Positions 7,176 through 12,408 of a DNA stretch of 12,408 nt are shown piece by piece. Position numbers and translations under genes: made by a program. The notes beneath the pieces were generated by a model, which searched no databases, was not told the DNA's origin, and saw only the letters and a list, made by a program, of their open reading frames with translations. Position 1 is the stretch's first letter. Every line of letters begins with the position of its first letter. The stretch lies in NCBI GenBank assembly GCA_946534455.1, contig CAMNCR010000163.1, forward strand, positions 1 to 12,408, read 5' to 3'. This DNA is from an uncultured Clostridia bacterium. Its GTDB lineage: Bacteria; Bacillota; Clostridia; Christensenellales; Aristaeellaceae.

Positions 7176-8600
7176 TTATCTCGTAATCACGTCTACAGGC
7201 ACATTAAAGATCTTGGCGACCTTCAGAATGGTATTGATGTGGCGTCCCACCGCCGCGGCCATATGATGGGTCGGGCCGGCCTCGCTCCAGCGGTTGCAGA
7301 AGTCCCGCGCGCCGCAGGTGAAGCGCATGCGCATGTTGGTATCGCCGAACATGAAGATGGGGCCCTCCTCGTTGATGCCCTCGGCCACCACGAACTTGAA
7401 GTGGCCGTCCTTATCCTGGGTAATGCCCAGGAAGGTGATGGGCTGGCTGGTGGGCGGATAGAACTGGGTCAGGTAGCCGCCGCCGGTCTTGCCGTGGAAC
7501 ACGGGCACGATCTTCATGGTGGGCTTGCGGGCCTGGCTGATGTCCGCGTCGCCGGAGCCGGAATGGCCGATGATGCAGATGTCCTCATCAAAGTCGATGG
7601 AGTACATCTCGCTGAGCTGGCCCGTGCCCGCGATCGTCTTCAGAATGCCCATGGCCATGGCGACCTTGATGTCCCCCTCCACCGCGCAGGCGGTTCCCTG
7701 CTTGATCAGCATGGAGAAGGCCGGGATCAGCATGGAATCCAGCTTGCCCGCGATGCCCTGGGCGAAGCCGTCGTAATGGGAGGCCACGAAGCCCAGCTGC
7801 TCATCCCTGCACCACTGCTCGAAGGCCACCACATACCGGGCCATGTCCCAGACGGTTTCCACCGTCGCGCCCCCCTCGATCTCGAAGGTGTCCAGGATCT
7901 CCTGGGCCTTGGCGCGGATGGCGGCCTCATCGGTGATGTTGTCGGCGATGGCCCACATCTTTTCCCAGTCAAACTGCTTGGTGTACAGCCCCATGCGGTG
8001 ATACAGGTTGGTCTCGTCGATGTACAGATCCATCATGCCGGGATAGGGCCGGCCGATCTGCGCGATATTGGTATAGCGGAAGCGGCGGCGCACCTGGGCC
8101 GCGCGGCACCAGTCCCGGATCTCCCGCTCCACCTCGGGGTCTCCGCCCTCCACGACGCCGGTGATCACGGCATGGCGCTTCCCCGCTCTTTCCAGATCCG
8201 CCACCATTTCGCCCACCGCGCCGCAGGCATAGAGCGTGCCCAGCCAGGTGGGGGTATCGGTATTCGCGTAGTCCGGCGCGCGCATCTTCTGCACGTTCAC
8301 CAGCACCACCGGCACATCCAGATCCCGCACCGCGGGCAGCATGTTGTAGGAGGTGGCATAGGTCAGCAGCTGCAGGATCACCAGATCCACGTCCGCTGCG
8401 CGGAATTTGTCCCCGGCCTCCATGGCCTTTTCCTTGGTGGTCACGATGCCGCCGTCGACCAGCTCCACGGAATCCGGGATCTGCTTTTTGAACGCCTCAT
8501 ACTGCCCCTCAAACTCCGGCACCAGGCTCGGAAACTGCGGCAGATACGCGCCCAGCGCGATGGCAAAGACGCCGACCTTTGCTTTGGTTTCAATCAACAT
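7176..8600 (-). CDS. L-arabinose/L-fucose isomerase-fold protein, probable L-rhamnose isomerase
   Basis: This 474-residue protein belongs to the arabinose/fucose isomerase superfamily, not to the TIM-barrel RhaA family. Candidate catalytic and metal residues align with AraA: E308 in VEGD, E331 in SEMY, H346 in IGHSG, and the His pair H445/H446 in GPTHH. The N-terminal half (LVILQLLTYATSYNM, VPVVLVNVQ) is the Rossmann-like substrate domain. It lies between rhamnulokinase and rhamnulose-phosphate aldolase, with the ATG 7 bases inside the kinase gene (shared segment 8594-8600) and AAGGAGG upstream. Context therefore suggests that it isomerises L-rhamnose to L-rhamnulose. That is inference: AraA-like substrates (arabinose, fucose) are possible, and a true rhaA could lie elsewhere. 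The family call is strong and the substrate moderate. Confidence 0.85.
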   Translation of the reverse strand: MLIETKAKVGVFAIALGAYLPQFPSLVPEFEGQYEAFKKQIPDSVELVDGGIVTTKEKAMEAGDKFRAADVDLVILQLLTYATSYNMLPAVRDLDVPVVLVNVQKMRAPDYANTDTPTWLGTLYACGAVGEMVADLERAGKRHAVITGVVEGGDPEVEREIRDWCRAAQVRRRFRYTNIAQIGRPYPGMMDLYIDETNLYHRMGLYTKQFDWEKMWAIADNITDEAAIRAKAQEILDTFEIEGGATVETVWDMARYVVAFEQWCRDEQLGFVASHYDGFAQGIAGKLDSMLIPAFSMLIKQGTACAVEGDIKVAMAMGILKTIAGTGQLSEMYSIDFDEDICIIGHSGSGDADISQARKPTMKIVPVFHGKTGGGYLTQFYPPTSQPITFLGITQDKDGHFKFVVAEGINEEGPIFMFGDTNMRMRFTCGARDFCNRWSEAGPTHHMAAAVGRHINTILKVAKIFNVPVDVITR

Positions 8601-9910
8601 GTTGCTTCCTCCTTCGCTGCTTTCATCTGAATGCTCAGATTGCCAATGGCTGTCGCCTCAATCGGCAGGGCGACGACCTGTTTGCCCGTAGCCTCCTCCG
8701 TCAGCCGGTTCAGGAAGCCGTTCCGGGCGCCCCCGCCGACGATGTACAGCCGTGAATAGCTTTCCCCCGTGTTCCGCTCGATCTCCCCGATCGCCTGCCG
8801 GTAGCTCCGGGCCAGGGAGCGGTAGGCGCACCGGAAGTAGTCCGCCTCGCGCTCCGGCGGCTGCGGCAGGCGCGCGTCGAAGGCCGCCTTCATGCTCTCC
8901 GGAGCCAGGAAGATCGGATCGTTCGCGTCCACCAGGGGATCAAAAGCACTGCTTTCCGCCTCCGCGGTGATGTCCCCCCAGGGCTTCTCCGGGCACAGCT
9001 CCGCCCGCAGGCGGTTCACCAGCCACATCCCCATGATGTTTTTCTGGTAGCGGTTGTATCCCACGCCGCCCTCGTTGGAGTAGTTGGCCTCCCGGCTGGC
9101 CTCGTCCGTCAGCGGTCGGGGCGTGCGCACCCCCAGCAGGGACCAGGTGCCGGAGGAAATGTACAGATCTCCGCCCGTCATGGGCTGGCCTGCCCGCTCC
9201 ATTTCCGCCGCGATGCCCTCCACGGCGCTGCCGGTATCATGGGTGGCGCACAGCAGGACCCGGATCCCCCTGTAGGTCCCGATTTCCGTGCCGGGCTGCT
9301 GCAGCGGATGGAAGAGCCCCTCCGGCAGACCCAGCGCGCGGATGATTTCCGGATCAAAGGCCCCGGTTTCCGCGCTCACCATGCCGCCCGTTGTGGCGTT
9401 GGTATACTCATGAGCCTTCGCGCCGCACAGCCGGTACATCAGGTATTCCGGCATCATGAGGAAATCCGTCACGCCCTCCAGCCGGCCCGCCAGCTGATCC
9501 GCCGCGAGCTGATACACGGTGTTGAAGGGCTGGAACTGAATGCCCGTCCGCCGGTACAGCTCCGCAAAGGGCATTTTTTCATGCACCCGCGGAATGACCT
9601 CCTCCGTCCGGCTGTCCCGGTAGGCGTAGCAGGGCAGCACCGGCTCCCCGCCCCGGAGCAGCACATAGTCCACGCCCCAGGTATCCACGGACAGGCTTTC
9701 GATCGCCGGGTAGGCCGCCAGCGCCGCGTCAATGCCCGCGCGGACATGCCCCTCCAGCGCGGCCAGATCCCAGGTCAGATGACCCGCCTGCTCCACCACG
9801 CCGTTGGGAAAGCGATAGACCTCCTCCGTCCGCAGCCTTCCCTGCTCCATCCATCCCACGATATGCCGCCCGCTGGACGCGCCGATATCGATCGCCAGGT
9901 ATCGCTTCAT
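8594..9910 (-). CDS. rhaB: L-rhamnulokinase, short C terminus
   Basis: This 438-residue FGGY-family kinase phosphorylates L-rhamnulose using ATP. RhaB-specific blocks are clear: AIDIGASSGR (7-16), DTWGVD (76-81), AYRDSRT (96-102), GIQFQPFNT (123-131), ATHDTGSAV with catalytic base D225, ISSGTWSLLG (251-260), NIMGMWL and the ATP-site VGGGARN (391-397). The ATG at 9910 is chosen because AAAGGAGG precedes it and it begins directly with KRYLAIDIG. A longer frame from 10006 would add 32 unrelated residues and would start upstream of the predicted transcription start. The protein stops soon after IEATAIGNLSIQ, where E. coli RhaB continues for about 50 residues. The isomerase start overlaps its stop, so no room remains for that tail. 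It is first in the operon. Confidence 0.93.
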   Translation of the reverse strand: MKRYLAIDIGASSGRHIVGWMEQGRLRTEEVYRFPNGVVEQAGHLTWDLAALEGHVRAGIDAALAAYPAIESLSVDTWGVDYVLLRGGEPVLPCYAYRDSRTEEVIPRVHEKMPFAELYRRTGIQFQPFNTVYQLAADQLAGRLEGVTDFLMMPEYLMYRLCGAKAHEYTNATTGGMVSAETGAFDPEIIRALGLPEGLFHPLQQPGTEIGTYRGIRVLLCATHDTGSAVEGIAAEMERAGQPMTGGDLYISSGTWSLLGVRTPRPLTDEASREANYSNEGGVGYNRYQKNIMGMWLVNRLRAELCPEKPWGDITAEAESSAFDPLVDANDPIFLAPESMKAAFDARLPQPPEREADYFRCAYRSLARSYRQAIGEIERNTGESYSRLYIVGGGARNGFLNRLTEEATGKQVVALPIEATAIGNLSIQMKAAKEEATC

Positions 9911-9930
9911 GCGTGCCTCCTTTGTGTGCT

Positions 9931-9978
9931 GCCCGCGCCAGGACGCGGGCCCTCCGACCCGGCACAGCCGCCCGGAGG
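9931..9978 (-). promoter_or_regulatory. Structured leader of the rhamnose operon
   Basis: Two hairpins fill the 5' leader of about 85 bases. One has arms at 9951-9956 and 9973-9978 (CCTCCG with CGGAGG). The second is a perfect 7-bp GCCCGCG/CGCGGGC stem (9931-9937, 9944-9950) with a 6-base loop, ending about ten bases before the ribosome binding site. Neither is followed by a T-run. They may influence translation or RNA stability. No riboswitch class is recognised. Confidence 0.4.
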
Positions 9979-10001
9979 ATCTCTCAGAAATTGCCATCCC
10001 C

Positions 10002-10030
10002 ATCATAGCACAGATTCTCTGATTTTTCTA
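10002..10030 (-). promoter_or_regulatory. Promoter of the rhamnose operon
   Basis: On the minus strand TAGAAA (10030-10025) is followed after 17 bases by TATGAT (10007-10002). The -10 is extended by TG at the right position (TGCTATGAT). The start should be near 9995. The imperfect -35 and the adjacent upstream repeat suggest a promoter helped by an activator. Confidence 0.6.
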
Positions 10031-10032
10031 TC

Positions 10033-10051
10033 CGGAGAGCAGAATTCTCCG
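10033..10051. promoter_or_regulatory. Candidate regulator site upstream of the rhamnose promoter
   Basis: CGGAGA (10033-10038) and TCTCCG (10046-10051) form a perfect 6-7-6 inverted repeat three bases upstream of the -35 element. The palindrome AGAATTCT lies across its right half. This position suits an activator or a sugar-responsive regulator. The regulator is not identifiable here, because no AraC-type rhaR/rhaS gene is in the window. Confidence 0.35.
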
Positions 10052-10153
10052 CGCTCGTTTATAACAGCCCTTGCGCGGTGCTCACGCAAATCAAAGCCGG
10101 CTCGAGCACTGCCGCATTTGGCCGCCGTGCGGTACAGGCGCCCTTTTTCCCTC

Positions 10154-10182
10154 TTGCGGAGCTTCGCGCGAATGGGTATAAT
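10154..10182 (+). promoter_or_regulatory. Promoter of the PduL gene
   Basis: TTGCGG (10154-10159), a 17-base spacer and a perfect TATAAT (10177-10182) predict a start near 10189. The TATAAT overlaps an in-frame ATG at 10181, so that ATG cannot be the start of transcripts from this promoter. This supports the ATG at 10217. Confidence 0.65.
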
Positions 10183-10216
10183 GAAGGCAAATCTTCAGAA
10201 AGAAGGCTACGAAACG

Positions 10217-10789
10217 ATGAGACAGATTCTGGTTGAGACCTCCGCCCGCCATGTGCATGTGACCCAGAAGGATCTGGAAACCCTGTTTGGCGCCGGCTAT
10301 GAGCTCCATGTCAAGAAAATGCTTTCCCAGCCCGGCCAGTTTGCCAGCGAAGAGCGGGTGGACGTGGTCGGCCCCAAGAACACCCTGAAGAAGGTCAGCA
10401 TCCTCGGGCCGGTTCGCAAGGCGACCCAGGTGGAGCTGTCCCTGACGGACGCCCGTTCCATCGGCGTCACCGCCCCCATCCGTGAATCCGGAGACATCGC
10501 CGGCTCCGGCGCCTGCACGCTGGTCGGCCCTGCGGGCCAGGTCACCGTGGACGAGGGCGTCATCGCCGCGAAGCGTCACATTCATATGACCCCCGCCGAT
10601 GCCGAGGAGTTCGGCGTCCAGGATAAGGACATCGTTTCCGTGAAGGTCAACACGGAAGGCCGCGCCCTGACCTTTGACGACGTGGTGGTCCGCGTCAGCG
10701 ATCAGTTTGCCCTGGCGATGCACATCGATACCGACGAGAGCAACGCCGCCTGCGCCGTCCCCGGCACCATGGGCGACCTGATCAAATAA
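10217..10789 (+). CDS. pduL: PduL-type phosphate acyltransferase (phosphate propanoyltransferase)
   Basis: This 190-residue PduL-family enzyme interconverts acyl-CoA plus phosphate with acyl phosphate plus CoA, classically propionyl-CoA. The duplicated beta-barrel hallmarks are present: SARHVHV with H12 and H14, QPGQFA, VGPKNTLKKVSILGP, AKRHIHM with H121 and H123, and MHIDTDESNAA with H169. The paired HxH motifs supply zinc ligands in the family. The ATG at 10217 has AGAAGG ten bases upstream. An earlier ATG at 10181 lies in the -10 element. With this start there is no N-terminal encapsulation peptide, so the enzyme is probably cytosolic, and no microcompartment shell gene is near. It is divergent from the rhamnose operon, whose lactaldehyde product can become propionyl-CoA through propanediol. 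A general acetate role is also possible. Confidence 0.92.
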   Translation: MRQILVETSARHVHVTQKDLETLFGAGYELHVKKMLSQPGQFASEERVDVVGPKNTLKKVSILGPVRKATQVELSLTDARSIGVTAPIRESGDIAGSGACTLVGPAGQVTVDEGVIAAKRHIHMTPADAEEFGVQDKDIVSVKVNTEGRALTFDDVVVRVSDQFALAMHIDTDESNAACAVPGTMGDLIK

Positions 10790-10807
10790 AACCCATTCGT
10801 CTTTCTT

Positions 10808-10846
10808 CGCCCCGGCGTTGCCTGTTGACAGCGCCGGGGCGTTCCT
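10808..10846 (+). terminator. Terminator-like hairpin after the PduL gene
   Basis: CGCCCCGGCG (10808-10817) and CGCCGGGGCG (10832-10841) form a perfect 10-bp stem with a 14-base loop, 18 bases after the stop codon. The tail TTCCT is poor in T, so termination may be incomplete. The loop contains the -35 box of the next promoter. Confidence 0.65.
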
Positions 10847-10853
10847 GTACAAT
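10825..10853 (+). promoter_or_regulatory. Promoter of the SAM riboswitch-metK unit
   Basis: A perfect TTGACA (10825-10830) lies in the loop of the preceding hairpin. After 17 bases comes TACAAT (10848-10853, one mismatch). The start would be near 10860, a few bases before the aptamer's P1 stem. The spacer contains the 3' arm of the upstream terminator hairpin. Confidence 0.8.
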
Positions 10854-10864
10854 AACAGTGTTTC

Positions 10865-10973
10865 CTTATCACGAGTGACCGAGGGACGGGCCCGATGACG
10901 TCACGGCAACCGGCGGAAGCAAGGTGCCAATTCCCTCAGCGTGCGCGCAGCTGATACGCCGCTGACAGATAAG
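10865..10973 (+). promoter_or_regulatory. SAM-I (S-box) riboswitch aptamer
   Basis: P1 is CTTATC (10865-10870) with GATAAG (10968-10973). P2 uses GTGAC (10875-10879) with GTCAC (10900-10904) and encloses the conserved GAGGGACGGGCCCGATGA kink-turn and binding region. P3 pairs GGCAACC (10905-10911) with GGTGCC (10923-10928) around a short loop, followed by conserved CAATTCC. P4 is TCAGCG (10936-10941) with CGCTGA (10960-10965), extended by GCG/CGC across a one-base bulge. These match the S-box family closely. It binds S-adenosylmethionine and should shut off metK when SAM is plentiful. Confidence 0.95.
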
Positions 10974-11026
10974 GTCGATCTGTTTTCATGACCGTCTGGC
11001 TTGCGCGCAGCCAGGCTTTTTGTTTT
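10966..11026 (+). terminator. Riboswitch expression platform: terminator with competing antiterminator
   Basis: The terminator stem is GTCTGGCT (10994-11001) with AGCCAGGC (11009-11016, including one G-U pair), followed by TTTTTGTTTT at 11017-11026. A competing antiterminator can form from CAGA (10966-10969) with TCTG (10995-10998) and GGTC (10973-10976) with GACC (10990-10993). It uses the 3' strand of P1 and the 5' arm of the terminator. SAM binding stabilises P1 and so should favour termination. Confidence 0.88.
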
Positions 11027-11041
11027 CCAAGGAGGTTCATC

Positions 11042-12214
11042 ATGCGTAAACTGTTTACTTCAGAATCCGTGACCGAGGGGCATCCCGATAAGCTGTGCGA
11101 CCAGATCAGCGACGCGGTGCTGGACGCCATCCTCGCCCGGGATCCTGCCGCCCGCGTCGCCTGCGAAACCTGCGCCGCCCCGGGCATGGTGCTGGTCATG
11201 GGAGAAATTACCACCACCGCGCAGGTGGATATTCCCACCGTCGTGCGGCAGACCATTCTCGACGTGGGCTATGACAGCAGCGAAAAGTTTTTCGACGGCA
11301 ACACCTGCGCCGTGCTGACCAATCTGCACGGTCAGAGCCCGGATATCGCCCAGGGCGTCAATGACGCGCTGGAAACCCGCGCCTCCGAGAGCGCGGATAC
11401 CGGCGCGGGCGATCAGGGTATGATGTTCGGCTATGCCTGCAACGAGACCCCCGAAAAAATGCCCCTGCCCATCGCGCTGAGCCATCGTCTGGCCCTGCGG
11501 CTCACCGAGGTCCGCAAGAACGGCACGCTGCCCTGGCTCCGTCCGGACGGCAAGACCCAGGTCACCGTCCAGTATGAGGACAACCGCCCCGTCGCCGTGG
11601 ACACGGTGCTCATTTCCACCCAGCACGCCCCGGAGGTATCCCAGGAGGAGATTCATGACGCGCTCCTGGAGCACGTCATCCGTCCCGTGCTGCCGGAGGC
11701 GCTGCTGACGCCGGAAACCCGGTTCCTGACCAACCCCACCGGCCGCTTTGTCATCGGCGGCCCCGCGGGGGATACGGGCCTGACCGGCCGAAAAATCATC
11801 GTGGATACCTACGGCGGATACGCGCCCCATGGCGGCGGCGCCTTCTCCGGCAAGGATCCCACCAAGGTGGACCGCAGCGCCGCCTATGCCGCGCGGCATG
11901 CCGCCCGCAACGTCGTCGCCGCCGGCCTGGCCGACCGCTGCCAGATTCAGCTGGCCTATGCCATCGGCGTCGCCCACCCGGTCAGCATCCTGGTGGATAC
12001 CTTCGGCACCGGCCGCGTGCCGGACGATGTGCTGGCGGACGCCGTCAGCCAGGTGTTCGACTTCCGTCCCGCCGCCATCATCAGCCGGCTGCAGCTGCGC
12101 CGCCCCATCTACCGCCAGACCGCGGCCTACGGCCATTTCGGCCGCCCCGATCTGGATCTCCCCTGGGAGCGGGAGGATGCCGTCGAGGCCCTTCGCGCCA
12201 GGGTTCAGCGCTGA
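11042..12214 (+). CDS. metK: S-adenosylmethionine synthetase
   Basis: This 390-residue enzyme makes S-adenosylmethionine from methionine and ATP, releasing phosphate and pyrophosphate. Signatures are SVTEGHPDK (9-17), GAGDQGMMFGYA (121-132) and GGGAFSGKDPTKVDRS (264-279), and the length is standard. The ATG at 11042 has AAGGAGG at 11029-11035 six bases upstream, just after the riboswitch T-run. A longer frame from 10988 would begin inside the riboswitch platform and is rejected. As the only gene between the SAM-I riboswitch and its own terminator, it should be repressed by its product through transcription termination. All main active-site blocks look intact. Confidence 0.98.
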   Translation: MRKLFTSESVTEGHPDKLCDQISDAVLDAILARDPAARVACETCAAPGMVLVMGEITTTAQVDIPTVVRQTILDVGYDSSEKFFDGNTCAVLTNLHGQSPDIAQGVNDALETRASESADTGAGDQGMMFGYACNETPEKMPLPIALSHRLALRLTEVRKNGTLPWLRPDGKTQVTVQYEDNRPVAVDTVLISTQHAPEVSQEEIHDALLEHVIRPVLPEALLTPETRFLTNPTGRFVIGGPAGDTGLTGRKIIVDTYGGYAPHGGGAFSGKDPTKVDRSAAYAARHAARNVVAAGLADRCQIQLAYAIGVAHPVSILVDTFGTGRVPDDVLADAVSQVFDFRPAAIISRLQLRRPIYRQTAAYGHFGRPDLDLPWEREDAVEALRARVQR

Positions 12215-12233
12215 TCTCCCTCAGCAGCAAATC

Positions 12234-12270
12234 GCCCGAACCGGATGCTCCCGGTTCGGGCTTTCTGTTT
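12234..12270 (+). terminator. Rho-independent terminator of metK
   Basis: GCCCGAACCGG (12234-12244) and CCGGTTCGGGC (12251-12261) form a perfect 11-bp stem with a 6-base loop, followed by TTTCTGTTT. It lies 19 bases after the metK stop. On the minus strand the tail is weak, so service to the convergent lon-like gene is doubtful. Confidence 0.92.
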
Positions 12271-12277
12271 CCGTCCG

Positions 12278-12408
12278 TTATTCCCGGACCGCCTCGGCGA
12301 TCCCGCACAGCGCCAGCACCTGCTCCATGTCCTTCACCGGCACGATCTCCAGCTGGTCCAGCACCTCCTTCGCCACGTCCTGCAGATCCTCCTCGTTGTC
12401 CACGGGGA
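12278..12408 (-). CDS. lon: Lon-type ATP-dependent protease, C-terminal fragment
   Basis: Only the last 42 codons and a TAA stop (12280-12278) are in the window, and the rest lies beyond the right edge. The residues PVDNEEDLQDV, then LEIVPVKDMEQVLAL, follow the final helix-strand-helix of the Lon proteolytic domain. E. coli Lon has ENKRDLEEIPDNV then LDIHPVKRIEEVLTLAL at the same place. Lon is a cytosolic ring-forming AAA+ Ser/Lys protease that removes damaged and regulatory proteins. The catalytic and ATPase parts are outside the window, so the call rests on this tail alone. A short extension of about nine residues (CGIAEAVRE) follows the usual LAL position. The gene converges on metK. Confidence 0.72.
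   Translation of the reverse strand, partial: PVDNEEDLQDVAKEVLDQLEIVPVKDMEQVLALCGIAEAVRE

Larger units (their letters stand above)
9911..10216. other. Divergent control region between rhaB and the PduL gene
   Basis: This 306-base region has no credible gene. It holds the minus-strand operon promoter and its structured leader on the left and the PduL promoter on the right. The middle (about 10052-10153) holds short inverted repeats: TTGCG/CGCAA at 10071-10089, GTGCTC/GAGCAC at 10078-10109 and CCGCA/TGCGG at 10112-10131. These could be shared operators, but none matches a site I can name, and no known riboswitch was recognised. Confidence 0.6.

Noticed and set aside
7137..8630. A 497-codon open frame on the plus strand opposite the isomerase
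   Set aside because: It is an exact antisense shadow of a well-supported isomerase, with no ribosome binding site or domain of its own.
9931..9978. A riboswitch in the rhamnose leader
   Set aside because: The hairpins are simple GC stems without conserved unpaired cores or a T-run, and match no class I can recognise.
9911..10006. A 32-residue N-terminal extension of rhamnulokinase
   Set aside because: It would start upstream of the predicted transcription start and precede the canonical AIDIGASSGR start of FGGY kinases. AAAGGAGG directly supports the ATG at 9910.
6346..10006. Reading the sugar operon as L-fucose genes (fucI, fucK, fucA)
   Set aside because: The kinase and aldolase match RhaB and RhaD over their lengths. 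The aldolase is 270 residues instead of about 215, and the isomerase is shorter than FucI (about 590). Only the isomerase substrate remains open.
9239..10789. A 516-codon plus-strand frame ending in the PduL sequence, suggesting a fusion
   Set aside because: The upstream part is antisense to rhaB and crosses the divergent promoter region. The PduL promoter and start at 10217 account for the true protein.
10091..10852. A 253-codon minus-strand frame opposite the PduL gene
   Set aside because: It covers a secure PduL gene, its promoter and its terminator on the opposite strand and shows no family features.

Overview
The window reads as a chromosomal segment from a high-GC member of the Bacillota, most likely class Clostridia. 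The evidence is an S-box (SAM-I) riboswitch upstream of metK, a solitary ECF-transporter S component with no EcfA/EcfT beside it, strong AGGAGG-type ribosome binding sites, compact sigma-A-like promoters and rho-independent terminators. I cannot name a genus. Base composition looks even throughout. I see no insertion sequence, prophage, CRISPR array, tRNA or rRNA, so nothing suggests a recent mobile island.

Layout. (1) 1-1830, plus strand: a LacI-family regulator with its own promoter, then an unusually repeat-dense intergenic region, then an ECF S component of unassigned substrate. (2) 1831-5387, minus strand: two overlapping ABC exporter half-transporters. Their complementary defects in the ATP sites indicate one heterodimeric exporter. 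(3) 5492-6296, plus strand: a hemolysin III/PAQR-type membrane protein behind a near-consensus promoter. (4) 6346-9910, minus strand: a three-gene deoxysugar operon in the order rhamnulokinase, AraA/FucI-type isomerase, rhamnulose-1-phosphate aldolase. It ends at a hairpin shared with the convergent hemolysin III gene. (5) 10217-10789, plus strand and divergent from the sugar operon: a PduL-type phosphate acyltransferase. (6) 10825-12270: a metK unit with promoter, SAM-I aptamer, terminator/antiterminator platform, MetK and terminator. (7) 12278-12408, minus strand: the last 42 codons of a Lon-type protease that runs off the window.

How the genes fit together. The sugar operon should convert L-rhamnose to L-rhamnulose, then to rhamnulose 1-phosphate, then to dihydroxyacetone phosphate plus L-lactaldehyde. 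Anaerobes commonly reduce lactaldehyde to 1,2-propanediol and convert that to propionyl-CoA. PduL could then make propionyl phosphate and, with a kinase encoded elsewhere, ATP. PduL here lacks an N-terminal encapsulation extension, so it is probably cytosolic and may equally serve acetyl-CoA. The isomerase slot holds an arabinose/fucose-isomerase-fold protein instead of a classical RhaA, and the rhamnulokinase lacks its usual C-terminal tail.

The most interesting non-coding structure is in two intergenic regions, 1149-1235 and 10808-10853. In each, the promoter of the downstream gene is embedded in an inverted repeat that follows the upstream gene. The first also contains mutually exclusive pairings resembling an attenuator. 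I did not find a clearly new multi-gene system in this window.
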